Positions 1 through 6,809 of a stretch of 23,256 nucleotides of DNA are shown one piece after another. Within the stretch, counting starts at the first letter, position 1, and the number at the start of each line of letters is the position of its first letter. The stretch comes from Bacteroidales bacterium (lineage in GTDB: Bacteria > Bacteroidota > Bacteroidia > Bacteroidales > Muribaculaceae). A program made the translations under genes and the position numbers. A model generated the notes under the pieces. That model saw only the letters and a list, made by a program, of their open reading frames with translations. It made no database searches and was not told where the DNA came from. The stretch is from assembly GCA_004553485.1 (NCBI GenBank), contig SFLG01000024.1, positions 1-23,256 of the forward strand, written 5' to 3'.

Positions 1-144
1 GTTTGCGGTTACATCTATGACCCCGCTGTAGGTGACCCCGATTCAGGCATAGCTCCCGGCACTGCCTTTGAAGACCTCCCCGATGACTGGGTATGCCCCG
101 TCTGCGGCGTCTCCAAGGACCAGTTCAGCCCAGTGGCTGACTGA
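1..144 (+). CDS. Rubredoxin, 3' part (N-terminus outside window)
   Basis: The first 47 codons read in frame from base 1 to the TGA at 142-144. They give a rubredoxin core: VCGYIYDP, then GDPDSGIAPGTAFEDLPDDW, then VCPVCGVSKDQF. Rubredoxins are small cytoplasmic electron carriers that bind one Fe through four cysteines in two CxxC(G) pairs. Here the second Cys of the first pair and both of the CPVCG pair are visible; the first Cys would lie just upstream of the window. The usual length is about 52-54 residues, so only some 5-7 residues are missing. A strong terminator follows within 60 bases, so this is the last gene of its transcript. The partner enzyme cannot be told from here. Confidence 0.95.
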   Translation, partial: VCGYIYDPAVGDPDSGIAPGTAFEDLPDDWVCPVCGVSKDQFSPVAD

Positions 145-158
145 CCGGTCCACCTTCC

Positions 159-273
159 CGATTAGGGGAATGGGCTCTAAACTATCGACCATAAGAAAGG
201 GCTGACGCCGCGCGTCAGCCCTTTTCGGTTTTCAATTCTGTATTCTCGGTTTTAGAGCCCGTTGCCCTAATCG
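159..273. repeat. Long inverted repeat enclosing the terminator
   Basis: Bases 159-181 and 251-273 are inverted copies matching at 21 of 23 positions. The left arm core is GATTAGGGGAATGGGCTCTA; the right arm reads TAGAGCCCGTTGCCCTAATC. The 69 bases between them carry the perfect terminator hairpin. The transcript could fold either as the short hairpin alone or as a long two-tier stem. A decayed MITE-like element is another reading, but no target-site duplication is evident. Confidence 0.6.
196..224 (+). terminator. Rho-independent terminator after rubredoxin
   Basis: The arms AAAGGGCTGACGC and its complement form a perfect 13-bp stem with a 3-base loop. The stem ends in TTTT and is followed by CGGTTTT. 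It lies 52 bases after the rubredoxin stop. It is nested inside a larger inverted repeat at 159-273. Confidence 0.85.
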
Positions 274-320
274 CGTTGGCGCTTGCGTAGCAAGAATTTA
301 TGTTAACGCAGGGCGGGCTT

Positions 321-476
321 TTAGTTGAGCACGTAGCCGCCGATGGCGGTGGGCTGGTAGGCTCGTGCAAACTGGCGGAGAATGGCCAGCGTGGAGTTTT
401 TGGGACCGCGCGATTTACGGGCGCGGGTTGGTGTCTGAGTCATAGACTGAGGTTGTTGAGTAGAGGTTTTGTCCAT
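321..476 (-). CDS. Small basic hypothetical protein (51 aa)
   Basis: The minus-strand ORF begins at the ATG at 476-474 and encodes about 51 residues. It opens MDKTSTQQPQSMTQTPTR, continues with a basic stretch RARKSRGPKN, and ends STLAILRQFARAYQPTAIGG then YVLN. There is no signal peptide or membrane segment. The tail (TLxxLRQFARxY ... GGxVLN) looks like a conserved small-protein ending, and I have a weak recollection of similar tails in Bacteroidales, but I cannot name a family. An upstream in-frame ATG at 566 would give 81 residues with more lysine and arginine; I prefer 476 because the added part is low-complexity and basic. It is a single gene, divergent from the sigma factor. A TAGGTTTTG stretch on the minus strand near 631-623 is a poor promoter match. 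Confidence 0.45.
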   Translation of the reverse strand: MDKTSTQQPQSMTQTPTRARKSRGPKNSTLAILRQFARAYQPTAIGGYVLN

Positions 477-863
477 AGGCAAATTTGTTAAGGGTTGGAT
501 ATTATTTAAACGTCGCCCTCGCGCTTTTATTGCGGTACCGCTGCGCTTTTTATCGCGTGGCGGCATGCTTCGGCGAGGCTGTCGTTATGTCTTTATAACA
601 CAGAAACAGGGATAGTTATTGTATCAAAACCTATAAAAATATTTAAACGAACGGTGCAACGCTTGTAAGGTTAATTTATTGTGTGTAACTTTGTATCCGA
701 TTTCCGCCAATAGTGTTTTCACAATTTCAGACGGGTCATCACCAATAGGGACAAGCAGCCCTTCACTTTTATCCAATTATTTAATAATCAATTATTTAGT
801 TCACCAAAAACAGAAATTGCCTATTGAACAATTCTACTCTAATCATTAAAATTTGTTCATACA
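477..863. other. Gene-poor divergent intergenic region
   Basis: This stretch separates the small minus-strand ORF from the sigma-factor gene. It holds a possible upstream extension of the small ORF (to 566), AT-rich sequence from about 600 onward, and the sigma-factor promoter at 662-693. I see no further coding potential or structured RNA. Confidence 0.5.
662..693 (+). promoter_or_regulatory. Bacteroidota-type promoter for the ECF sigma gene
   Basis: CTTG at 662-665 and TAACTTTG at 686-693 are separated by 20 bases. They match the Bacteroidota consensus TTTG / TAnnTTTG with one mismatch in the upstream box. Transcription would begin near 700, leaving a leader of about 160 nt before the ATG at 864. 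Confidence 0.6.
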
Positions 864-1454
864 ATGCAAAATCTCAAGAGGTTGACCGACGATCAGTTGG
901 TCGCTGAATTTGTCCGGGGCGAAAACCGGGCATTTGATGAGCTACTCGAAAGACACAAACAGCGTGTCCACAATTACATACTTCGCATTGTCAAAGACGC
1001 CGATGTCGCCGACGATGTTTTTCAGGAGACTTTTGTAAAGGTTATCATGACCGTCAAACAGGGACGTTACACTGCCGACGGCAAGTTTGCCTCGTGGATA
1101 CTTCGCATAGCCCATAACGTCGTCATTGACCACTTCCGCCGCGAAAAGGCCGAAGCGCTTGTCAGCACCGATGACGCCGACTATAACCTGCTCAACAACC
1201 GCGACCTTTGCGATGGCAACGTCGAGGACGTTCTCTGCGATGCCGCCGTACGCAACGACATCCGTCACCTTGTCAAGGCTCTCCCCACCGAGCAGCGTCA
1301 GGTGCTTGTGATGCGCTACTACAGCCAGATGTCGTTCAAAGAGATTGCCGAGCGCACCGGTGTCAGCATCAACACCGCCCTGGGCCGTATGCGTTACGCC
1401 CTCCTCAACCTGCGCCGTATGGCCGGCGAAAAGAAGATCGAGCTCACCCGCTGA
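864..1454 (+). CDS. ECF-family RNA polymerase sigma factor
   Basis: This 196-residue protein has the two ECF sigma domains. Region 2 (about residues 15-93) contains DDVFQETFVKV and the helix FASWILRIAHNVVIDHFRR, which contacts the -10 element and core polymerase. Region 4 (about 135-187) contains LPTEQRQVLVMRYYSQMSFK and the helix-turn-helix EIAERTGVSINTALGRMRYA for the -35 element. Length is normal. It would redirect RNA polymerase to a stress or envelope regulon. No anti-sigma factor, FecR or TonB-dependent receptor lies beside it, so it is a stand-alone ECF rather than a Fec/Sus-type pair. It has its own promoter and a long AT-rich leader. The identity of its regulon cannot be read from the sequence. 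Confidence 0.95.
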   Translation: MQNLKRLTDDQLVAEFVRGENRAFDELLERHKQRVHNYILRIVKDADVADDVFQETFVKVIMTVKQGRYTADGKFASWILRIAHNVVIDHFRREKAEALVSTDDADYNLLNNRDLCDGNVEDVLCDAAVRNDIRHLVKALPTEQRQVLVMRYYSQMSFKEIAERTGVSINTALGRMRYALLNLRRMAGEKKIELTR

Positions 1455-1645
1455 TTTTCACTGCCTCCGCCCCGGCACAGCCACTCCATCTTAAGTAATT
1501 TAAGTTTCGCAACCACAACTTAAGGTTTATAAATTTATAGGTTTAGAAATTTGAATAAGTCATAAGTCAGAGGTAATAAGTCGTTCTGATAAGTTTCAGA
1601 TACTGAAAGCCTCGACAGACAAACAACACACACTCCCTCATACCG

Positions 1646-1681
1646 GACACCCCCGGTCAACAGCTGTTGACCGGGGGTGTC
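1646..1681. terminator. Perfect 36-bp palindrome, likely bidirectional terminator
   Basis: Bases 1646-1681 are a perfect palindrome with half-site GACACCCCCGGTCAACAG and no unpaired centre. It lies between the ends of two convergent genes, the sigma factor (ends 1454) and the outer-membrane barrel gene (ends 1702, minus). Position and GC content suggest a shared terminator, although neither side has a clean T-run. A protein-binding site is the alternative. Confidence 0.6.
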
Positions 1682-1701
1682 TGCGCTTGTGTGTGATTTT
1701 A

Positions 1702-2305
1702 TCAGAGGTTGAAGAAGTAGCTGATGCCAAGGTCGACGTTGGTGCGGTCGAGGTGCATGCCGTCGTTCTTGCTCCAGTTGACCATTCGTATTGCACGCCG
1801 GCGCCGATTACCCAGGCTACGTCGCCGCGGCGGAGGTCGTCGTAAATCGACTCCGACTCGCTGACCTTGTGGTTGCTGACGGTGTAGTTGAGGTGTTCCT
1901 TCCCGCTGAAGCCGATGTTGAACTCGGGACCGGTGAACACGTGAAGGCGTACGGGGTCGAAGTCGAAGTGGTAGCCCACGAGGACGGGGATGCTAACACC
2001 GTGTCAAAGAAGTCCTTGTTGTATTTTGCCGTGTGGTAGTAGAACTTGAGACCCGACTCGAGGTACATGTTCATCCAGACAGGAACATCCACAACGGCGC
2101 CGAACGACAGGCCGGCTCCGCTTTTAAACGCGTCTAATTTGAGGAGGTCGTCGATTTTGGTATCGCCGGGGCAGGTGATGTCGAGCGACAGAACGGGACG
2201 TATCGACAGCGAGTTGTCGTTGGCCTCGAATACCGATGCCGAGGCCTTTGCGCCGCTCAGCATTGCTGCGGCAGCCAGTACGGCGCAGATTGTAAACTTT
2301 TTCAT
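1702..2305 (-). pseudogene. Outer-membrane beta-barrel protein gene with two frameshifts
   Basis: Reading begins at the ATG at 2305-2303 with a signal peptide (MKKFTICAVLAAAAMLSGAK) and proceeds through barrel-like strands to FFDTV near 1999. It continues in the next frame as SIPVLVGYHFDFDPVRLHVF to GVQYEW near 1782, and then in the third frame as WSKNDGMHLDRTNVDLGISY-FFNL with TGA at 1704-1702. Both jumps equal loss of one base, around 1992-2000 and 1777-1781. Restoring two bases gives a continuous product of about 201 residues, a normal length for an OMP_b-brl family barrel. As written, translation leaves frame after about 100 correct residues, so no intact barrel is made. The gene lies 41 bases after lgt and is probably the last gene of that operon. 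Its function is unknown beyond an outer-membrane barrel. Confidence 0.8.
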
Positions 2306-2346
2306 AGATGTGTTTTTGGGAGTTTAGATGAAATTGTTAGATTTTG

Positions 2347-3192
2347 TTATTTCTTTGGTTTGGGTAGCTGGCTCTTGCTCAGCGTCAGGGGCACTTTGGG
2401 GTGTTTCATGGCCCACACGATGAGGCTGATGCCGATGAGGATGAAGGGTATGGACAGCTGCTGGCCGAGGTTGAGGGCCATTGTGGCCTCGCGGGCAACC
2501 TGGTCGTTCTTGACAAACTCGATGAGGAAGCGTGCGCCGAAGAGCCAGGTCAGGAAAACGCCGAAAATCAGGCCCGGCCGCTGCTGGGCGTGCTTTTTCC
2601 AGAACATCCACATCAGCACGCCAAAGAGGGCGAGGTAGCATAGCGCCTCGTATATCTGCGTGGGATGCACGGGCACTCCCGGCCACTCGTGGCCGCGGAC
2701 AAAGATGAAGCCCCAGGGGAGGTCGGTGGGCGAGCCGTAGATTTCGCTGTTCATAAGGTTGCCCATGCGTATCAGGGCGCCGACGAGGGCGATGGGTATC
2801 ACCAGACGGTCGAACGTCCACAGCGGGCTGAGTTTGGTGGTGAACTTACTGTAGAGGAAGACGGCGATGATGATGGCGATTGAGCCGCCGTGGCTGGCAA
2901 GGCCGCCCTCCCACGTGCGCCAGATATGCTCGGGGTGCTGGCTGTAGTAGTCCCATTCGTAGAAGAACACGTGGCCCAGACGGGCGCCGATGATGGTGGC
3001 GCATACCACCCATATCAGCAACGAGAAGAGCCAGTTCTCAGGGGCGCCGTCGTGCTTGAACATCTTGGCGACGATGTTAAAGCCCAGCCAGAAGCCGATG
3101 GCGAACATCAGGCTGTAGTAGCGTATCTGCACAAAAGAGTCGATGAGGACGGGATTGACATCCCAGACTATATAACCCAGTATTTCGGTCAT
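2347..3192 (-). CDS. lgt: Prolipoprotein diacylglyceryl transferase
   Basis: This 281-residue polytopic inner-membrane enzyme transfers diacylglycerol from phosphatidylglycerol to the lipobox cysteine of prolipoproteins, the first step of lipoprotein maturation. Family landmarks are present: WEGGLASHGG (95-103), RMGNLMNSEIYG (142-153) with the essential-type Arg and Asn/Glu residues, HPTQIYEA (176-183), and GARFLIEF near the C-terminus. About seven hydrophobic segments are visible. The start ATG overlaps the TGA of the upstream transporter gene (ATGA, 3189-3192), indicating translational coupling. One clear prolipoprotein, the efflux adaptor at 14038-15063, is encoded in this window. The C-terminus ends in a lysine- and proline-rich tail. 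Confidence 0.97.
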   Translation of the reverse strand: MTEILGYIVWDVNPVLIDSFVQIRYYSLMFAIGFWLGFNIVAKMFKHDGAPENWLFSLLIWVVCATIIGARLGHVFFYEWDYYSQHPEHIWRTWEGGLASHGGSIAIIIAVFLYSKFTTKLSPLWTFDRLVIPIALVGALIRMGNLMNSEIYGSPTDLPWGFIFVRGHEWPGVPVHPTQIYEALCYLALFGVLMWMFWKKHAQQRPGLIFGVFLTWLFGARFLIEFVKNDQVAREATMALNLGQQLSIPFILIGISLIVWAMKHPKVPLTLSKSQLPKPKK

Positions 3193-4643
3193 TGTTCAGT
3201 GTGTGAGTTTGGGTTGGTTGTATTTTGGTCGGGTGAGTTTTGGCCGGTAGAGTTTTTTGTGCGGCTGAAATATTCTTTGGTGGCGGCGCGTACACGTCCG
3301 CCGAGGATGAGCAGGGTAGCCATCGACGGAATGGCCATCAGGGCGTAGAAGAGGTCGGTGAAGCCTACGGCGACGCCGACGGGGATGACGGCGAACACCA
3401 CCAGCGAGAGGATGTACAGCCACGTGTAGAGGCGGGCGCGTTTCTCGCCGAAGAGGTACGACGCGCACGAGGTGCCGTAGTACGAGTAGCTGAACATCGA
3501 CGACAGGGCGAAGCTTGCCACCACTATCAGCAGCAGCGTCGAGCCAAAGGGCACGTTTTTGCCGAAGGCCTCCATGCACATGTCCAGGCCGCGTATCTCG
3601 CCCGGGTTGGTGAAGTCGACGCACAGCAGCAGCGCCATGGCCGTGCAGGTGCAGACAAAACCCGAGTCGAAGGCCGGCGCCAGCATTGCCACCAGGCCCT
3701 CGCGCACGGGCTCGGTGTTCTTGCTCTGGCCGTGCATTATCGAGGCTGTGCCTATGCCGGCCTCGTTCACCAGCGCCGCACGGCGCGCGCCGATGAGGGC
3801 TATGCCCGCCAGGGCGCCTATGCCGGCACGCAGGTTGAAGGCCTCCTCGAAGATCATCGCTATCACTGTGGGCACGCGCTCAAAGTGGGTGATGATGATG
3901 TAGAGCACCATCACAAAGTACACCGCCACCATAAACGGCACCAACACCGAGGCTACGCGGGCGATGCGTTTGACGCCGTTGAGCACCACCACGGCCACTA
4001 CGATGGCGATGGTGAGGCCGATGATAAGACGCAGGGCTGTCTCGGGGCCCGAGCCGACGAGACTGCCCAGCATATTGAGGAACTCGCTCTGCGCCAGGTA
4101 GTCGGGCGTGGTGGTGGCGCTGACGACGGCCTGGGTGAGCTGGTTGGCGTTGAGGATGCAGAGGGTGCCGAACATGCCGGCGAAGGCAAAGAACATTGCG
4201 GCGAAACGCCAGCGCGGGCCAAAGGCCCGCTCGATGATGTACATCATGCCGCCGCGTGTGCGTCCCTCGCTGTCGGTGCCTTTGTACATCACCGAAAGCG
4301 TGCCCTCGTGGTATTTTGTGCACATGCCTATCAGGGCGCTTATCCACATCCAGAAGATGGCGCCGGGGCCGCCAACGGTGAGCGCGATGGCCACGCCGGC
4401 GATGTTGCCCAGGCCGACGGTGGCCGCGATGGCCGACGCAAGAGCCTGTACCGACGAGATCTGGCCCGTCTTTTCGTCGCCGCTTTTTACACGCAGCGCC
4501 TTGACGGCGGCCGGCAGACGCCGAAGCGACACCGCTCCCGAGCGGATGAACAGGTAGAGGCCGCCGCCTATCAGCAGAAAAAACAGCGGGTAGCCGCCAA
4601 GGAAGTCGGCCAGTGTTACTATGAAATTGCCTATTGTTTCCAA
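3189..4643 (-). CDS. Na+:alanine/glycine symporter (AgcS/AlsT family)
   Basis: This 484-residue protein has about ten or eleven membrane helices and belongs to the AgcS family, which imports alanine or glycine with Na+. Signature stretches are TVGLGNIAGVAIALTVGGPG (75-94), GGMMYIIERAFG (131-142), and NEAGIGTASIMHGQSKNTEP (293-312). Family members are usually about 450-500 residues, so length is normal. The unusual part is the C-terminal tail at 464-483, which consists of four pentapeptide repeats NSTGQ-NSPDQ-NTTNP-NSHTE. The stop codon overlaps the lgt start. A near-consensus promoter lies at 4866-4835, with a 40-codon ORF in the leader. The substrate (alanine or glycine) cannot be fixed from sequence. 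Confidence 0.95.
   Translation of the reverse strand: METIGNFIVTLADFLGGYPLFFLLIGGGLYLFIRSGAVSLRRLPAAVKALRVKSGDEKTGQISSVQALASAIAATVGLGNIAGVAIALTVGGPGAIFWMWISALIGMCTKYHEGTLSVMYKGTDSEGRTRGGMMYIIERAFGPRWRFAAMFFAFAGMFGTLCILNANQLTQAVVSATTTPDYLAQSEFLNMLGSLVGSGPETALRLIIGLTIAIVVAVVVLNGVKRIARVASVLVPFMVAVYFVMVLYIIITHFERVPTVIAMIFEEAFNLRAGIGALAGIALIGARRAALVNEAGIGTASIMHGQSKNTEPVREGLVAMLAPAFDSGFVCTCTAMALLLCVDFTNPGEIRGLDMCMEAFGKNVPFGSTLLLIVVASFALSSMFSYSYYGTSCASYLFGEKRARLYTWLYILSLVVFAVIPVGVAVGFTDLFYALMAIPSMATLLILGGRVRAATKEYFSRTKNSTGQNSPDQNTTNPNSHTEQ
3195..3254 (-). repeat. Four degenerate 15-bp units encoding a pentapeptide repeat
   Basis: The last 20 sense codons but one of the symporter gene are four units resembling AAAACTCACCCGACC on the minus strand. 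They encode NSTGQ, NSPDQ, NTTNP and NSHTE. The pattern is visible at both DNA and protein level and sits directly before the lgt start codon. Confidence 0.7.
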
Positions 4644-4671
4644 TTCTAAGGTTTGGGGGTCAGGGAGTTAA

Positions 4672-4794
4672 TCAGGCCTCGGGCCCGGGGTGAACTAAGG
4701 TGTTGCAGATTGCCGGGATGTTGGTACGCACCATTGTGCGTCCGCAATAGATGAGCTGACAGTCATGCGGATGCACCGGGGTGCGTCCCTGCAT
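4672..4794 (-). CDS. Possible 40-codon leader ORF upstream of the symporter
   Basis: This ORF runs from the ATG at 4794-4792 to the TGA at 4674-4672, inside the leader between the promoter at 4842-4835 and the symporter start at 4643. The predicted 40 residues begin MQGRTPVHPHDCQLIYCGRT and then read MVRTNIPAICNTLVHPGPEA. It has three cysteines, no signal peptide and no membrane helix. Codon choice (CGC, ACC, ATC, CTC, GGC, GAG) matches the neighbouring real genes. It ends 28 bases before the symporter ATG. It could be a small functional protein, a regulatory leader peptide, or chance; I do not recognise it. Confidence 0.4.
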   Translation of the reverse strand: MQGRTPVHPHDCQLIYCGRTMVRTNIPAICNTLVHPGPEA

Positions 4795-4834
4795 ATCGTC
4801 GCCTATGACAGTTTTGCAACGCCTATATGATTTG

Positions 4835-4866
4835 CAAAGATAACATTTTTTATCAGGACGGGCAAA
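4835..4866 (-). promoter_or_regulatory. Consensus Bacteroidota promoter for the symporter-lgt operon
   Basis: On the minus strand TTTG (4866-4863) is followed after 20 bases by TATCTTTG (4842-4835), an exact fit to TTTG / TAnnTTTG. It would start transcription near 4828 and give a leader of about 185 nt that includes the 40-codon ORF. Confidence 0.75.
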
Positions 4867-4952
4867 AAACCATTTTAACCTTTTGTGGGTTTTAAATATA
4901 AACTTTTGTCTTTTTTTACATATACAGACGTTTCAACTACACAACACATACT

Positions 4953-5168
4953 GTGCTTTCATCACGGATACCGCTGCTGCGCCTAACGGGCTCTAAGGAT
5001 CAACTGACGTATTGCCGTGATATTCTGGCAAAAGAAGCTACCCTTGCCGAGGAAAGCCGCCTCATATTGCAGATAATCGAAACACGCAGGACTCTGGTTT
5101 CTACTGCTGTGGTCAAAGTGCTGAACACTATAGCAGACGTGTTCACTAATCGTATCGCTGATGAATGA
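4953..5168 (+). CDS. Doubtful small ORF with GTG start (71 aa)
   Basis: The ORF is 71 codons from a GTG at 4953 to TGA at 5166-5168. The frame is open upstream only to a TAA at 4899-4901 and contains no ATG before the GTG. The product is hydrophilic and probably helical (LSSRIPLLRLTGSKDQLTYC at the start, RTLVSTAVVKVLNTIADVFT near the end), with no signal peptide or recognisable domain. Its base composition is more AT-rich than the flanking genes, and it uses codons such as ATA, CTA and ACT that are rare nearby. It may be a small foreign gene, a decayed fragment, or not a gene. A short hairpin follows it. Confidence 0.3.
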   Translation: MLSSRIPLLRLTGSKDQLTYCRDILAKEATLAEESRLILQIIETRRTLVSTAVVKVLNTIADVFTNRIADE

Positions 5169-5174
5169 CATAAA

Positions 5175-5200
5175 AGGCTTCCAGAAGCCTATCGTTAGTT
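5175..5200 (+). terminator. Weak hairpin after the small ORF
   Basis: AGGCTT and AAGCCT (5175-5180 and 5185-5190) form a 6-bp stem with loop CCAG, and a TTAGTTTTT stretch begins a few bases later. It is a plausible but weak terminator 7 bases after the 4953-5168 ORF. Confidence 0.35.
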
Positions 5201-5375
5201 TTTGGGGATTATTGGGGCAGGGGTTTCGTGGTTAGCGGTAAATTTTGTAATTTCGTGGGCTGAAAGTATAAACGAAGGTATTTTCGGGATTATGCGGAAA
5301 GTAGGGCGCATGAGGCTATGCCGATATTCGTGTGTCGTAATTTCGACGTGACCCCGGTATTAACAATTAAGAGTA

Positions 5376-6740
5376 ATGAAAGTACTAAAGTTTGGCGGAA
5401 CGTCGGTGGGCAGTGCCGAGCGCATCAAGCATGTGGCGCGGCTGGTGTCGACACGCGGGTGCAATATCATTGTGCTCTCGGCGATGGCCGGGACAACAAA
5501 CACGCTTGTGGATATCTGCAACTATCTATACAAAAAGAACCAGGCGGGGGCCCGCGAGACGGTCAACGCCATGCAGAGCCGGTACGAGCAGGTTATCGCC
5601 GAATTGTTCAATACGCCGTCGTCGGGCACCCGCGGCGGTGCGATGATGAGCCAGGCGGCTACCGAGATGCGCGAGAAGGCCACGGCCGACGTCAACCGCT
5701 GTCTGTCTTACATCCGCTCGCTTATCGATGTCGATTTCACCGAGACAGACGAGAAGGAGATACTGGCGCAGGGCGAGCTTATGTCGACGGCTCTGATGCT
5801 GGCTTATCTTAAATTTACCGGCGTCAACGCGGCCATGCTGCCGGCGCTGAAATTCATGCGCACCGACGAGAACGGCGAGCCCGACTTCAAATACATCACC
5901 GTGCGGCTCAAACGCCTTATAGCGATGAACCCCGACGCCGACCTGTACATCACGCAAGGCTTTATCAGCCGCAACGAGTACGGCGACATCGACAACCTGC
6001 AGCGCGGCGGCTCGGACTATACGGCCTCAATCGTCGGCGCCGCCATCGAGGCCGACGAGATAGATATCTGGACCGACATCGACGGCATGCACAACAACGA
6101 CCCTCGCTATGTGCAGGGCACCCGCCCCGTCAGCGAGCTGCACTTCGAGGAGGCCGCCGAGCTGGCCTATTTCGGTGCAAAAATCCTGCACCCGGCCTGC
6201 GTGCTGCCGGCCCGCCTGCACAACATCCCCATACGCCTGCTCAACACGATGGAGCCCGAAAAGCCGGGCACACTCATCCACAACGTCAGCGTGCGCAACA
6301 CCATCAAGGCCGTATCGGCCAAGGACGACATCACGTGCATCCACATCAAGTCGGGCCGTATGTTCCTTGCCTACAGCTTCCTGCTCAAGGTGTTCGAGAC
6401 TTTCGAGAAGCACCGCATGCCCATCCACATGGTGGCGACGAGCGAGGTGGGCGTGTCGGTCACCGTCGACTCGTCACCGGCCCTGGCCGCCATCGTCGAC
6501 GAGCTGAAGAACTTCGGCACCGTCACCACCGACGAGGACATGACCATCGTCTGCGTGGTGGGCGACCTCAACTGGCACAACGGCGGCATGGCCAGCCGCG
6601 CCATCGAAGCTCTCGGCGACATCCCCGTGCGTATGATCAGCTACGGCGGCTCAACCTACAACATCGCCATGCTCGTGCGCGCCTCCGACAAAATCGACGC
6701 CCTCAACCGCCTCTCCGCCAGCCTCTTCAACAAAAATTGA
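5376..6740 (+). CDS. lysC: Aspartate kinase, monofunctional
   Basis: This 454-residue cytoplasmic enzyme phosphorylates L-aspartate with ATP, the first step toward lysine, threonine and methionine. The N-terminal amino-acid-kinase domain begins MKVLKFGGTSVGSAERI and contains the aspartate-binding region QRGGSDYTASIVGAAI with downstream IDIWTDIDGMHNNDPRYV. The C-terminal part (from about residue 315) holds paired ACT domains for allosteric feedback, including MPIHMVATSEVGVSVTVD and the final VRMISYGGSTYNIAMLV. There is no homoserine dehydrogenase domain, so it is not a ThrA-type fusion. It stands alone on the plus strand and ends at a strong terminator shared with the convergent hydrolase gene. 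I saw no lysine riboswitch in the 207 bases upstream, so control is probably mainly allosteric. Confidence 0.96.
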   Translation: MKVLKFGGTSVGSAERIKHVARLVSTRGCNIIVLSAMAGTTNTLVDICNYLYKKNQAGARETVNAMQSRYEQVIAELFNTPSSGTRGGAMMSQAATEMREKATADVNRCLSYIRSLIDVDFTETDEKEILAQGELMSTALMLAYLKFTGVNAAMLPALKFMRTDENGEPDFKYITVRLKRLIAMNPDADLYITQGFISRNEYGDIDNLQRGGSDYTASIVGAAIEADEIDIWTDIDGMHNNDPRYVQGTRPVSELHFEEAAELAYFGAKILHPACVLPARLHNIPIRLLNTMEPEKPGTLIHNVSVRNTIKAVSAKDDITCIHIKSGRMFLAYSFLLKVFETFEKHRMPIHMVATSEVGVSVTVDSSPALAAIVDELKNFGTVTTDEDMTIVCVVGDLNWHNGGMASRAIEALGDIPVRMISYGGSTYNIAMLVRASDKIDALNRLSASLFNKN

Positions 6741-6754
6741 CAACCCATACCGCA

Positions 6755-6791
6755 ACAAAACCGGCTGCCTTGAACGGGCAGCCGGTTTTGT
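6755..6791. terminator. Bidirectional terminator between lysC and the glycosidase gene
   Basis: ACAAAACCGGCTGCC (6755-6769) pairs perfectly with 6777-6791, leaving a 7-base loop. The A-run on one side and the T-run on the other suit termination in both directions. It lies 14 bases after lysC and 18 bases from the end of the convergent gene. Confidence 0.9.
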
Positions 6792-6809
6792 CGTAAATGG
6801 CGGGATATG

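Noticed and set aside
1702..2305. Programmed frameshifting in the barrel gene
   Set aside because: Two shifts would be needed, and neither site has a slippery heptamer. Mutation or assembly error is simpler.
3240..4649. Long plus-strand ORF (469 codons) antisense to the symporter gene
   Set aside because: It is a frame shadow of a clear AgcS gene. Its product is rich in His, Gly, Arg and Ala without any fold, as expected from GC-rich antisense codons.
4988..4996. Shared word GGGCTCTAA also found in the inverted repeat near 172 and 256
   Set aside because: A common core of about 11 bases is too short to claim relatedness in a 23-kb window.
5172..5375. Lysine riboswitch upstream of lysC
   Set aside because: The 207 bases before lysC show no long multi-helix fold with the conserved L-box core that I can recognise, and no attenuator directly before the ATG.
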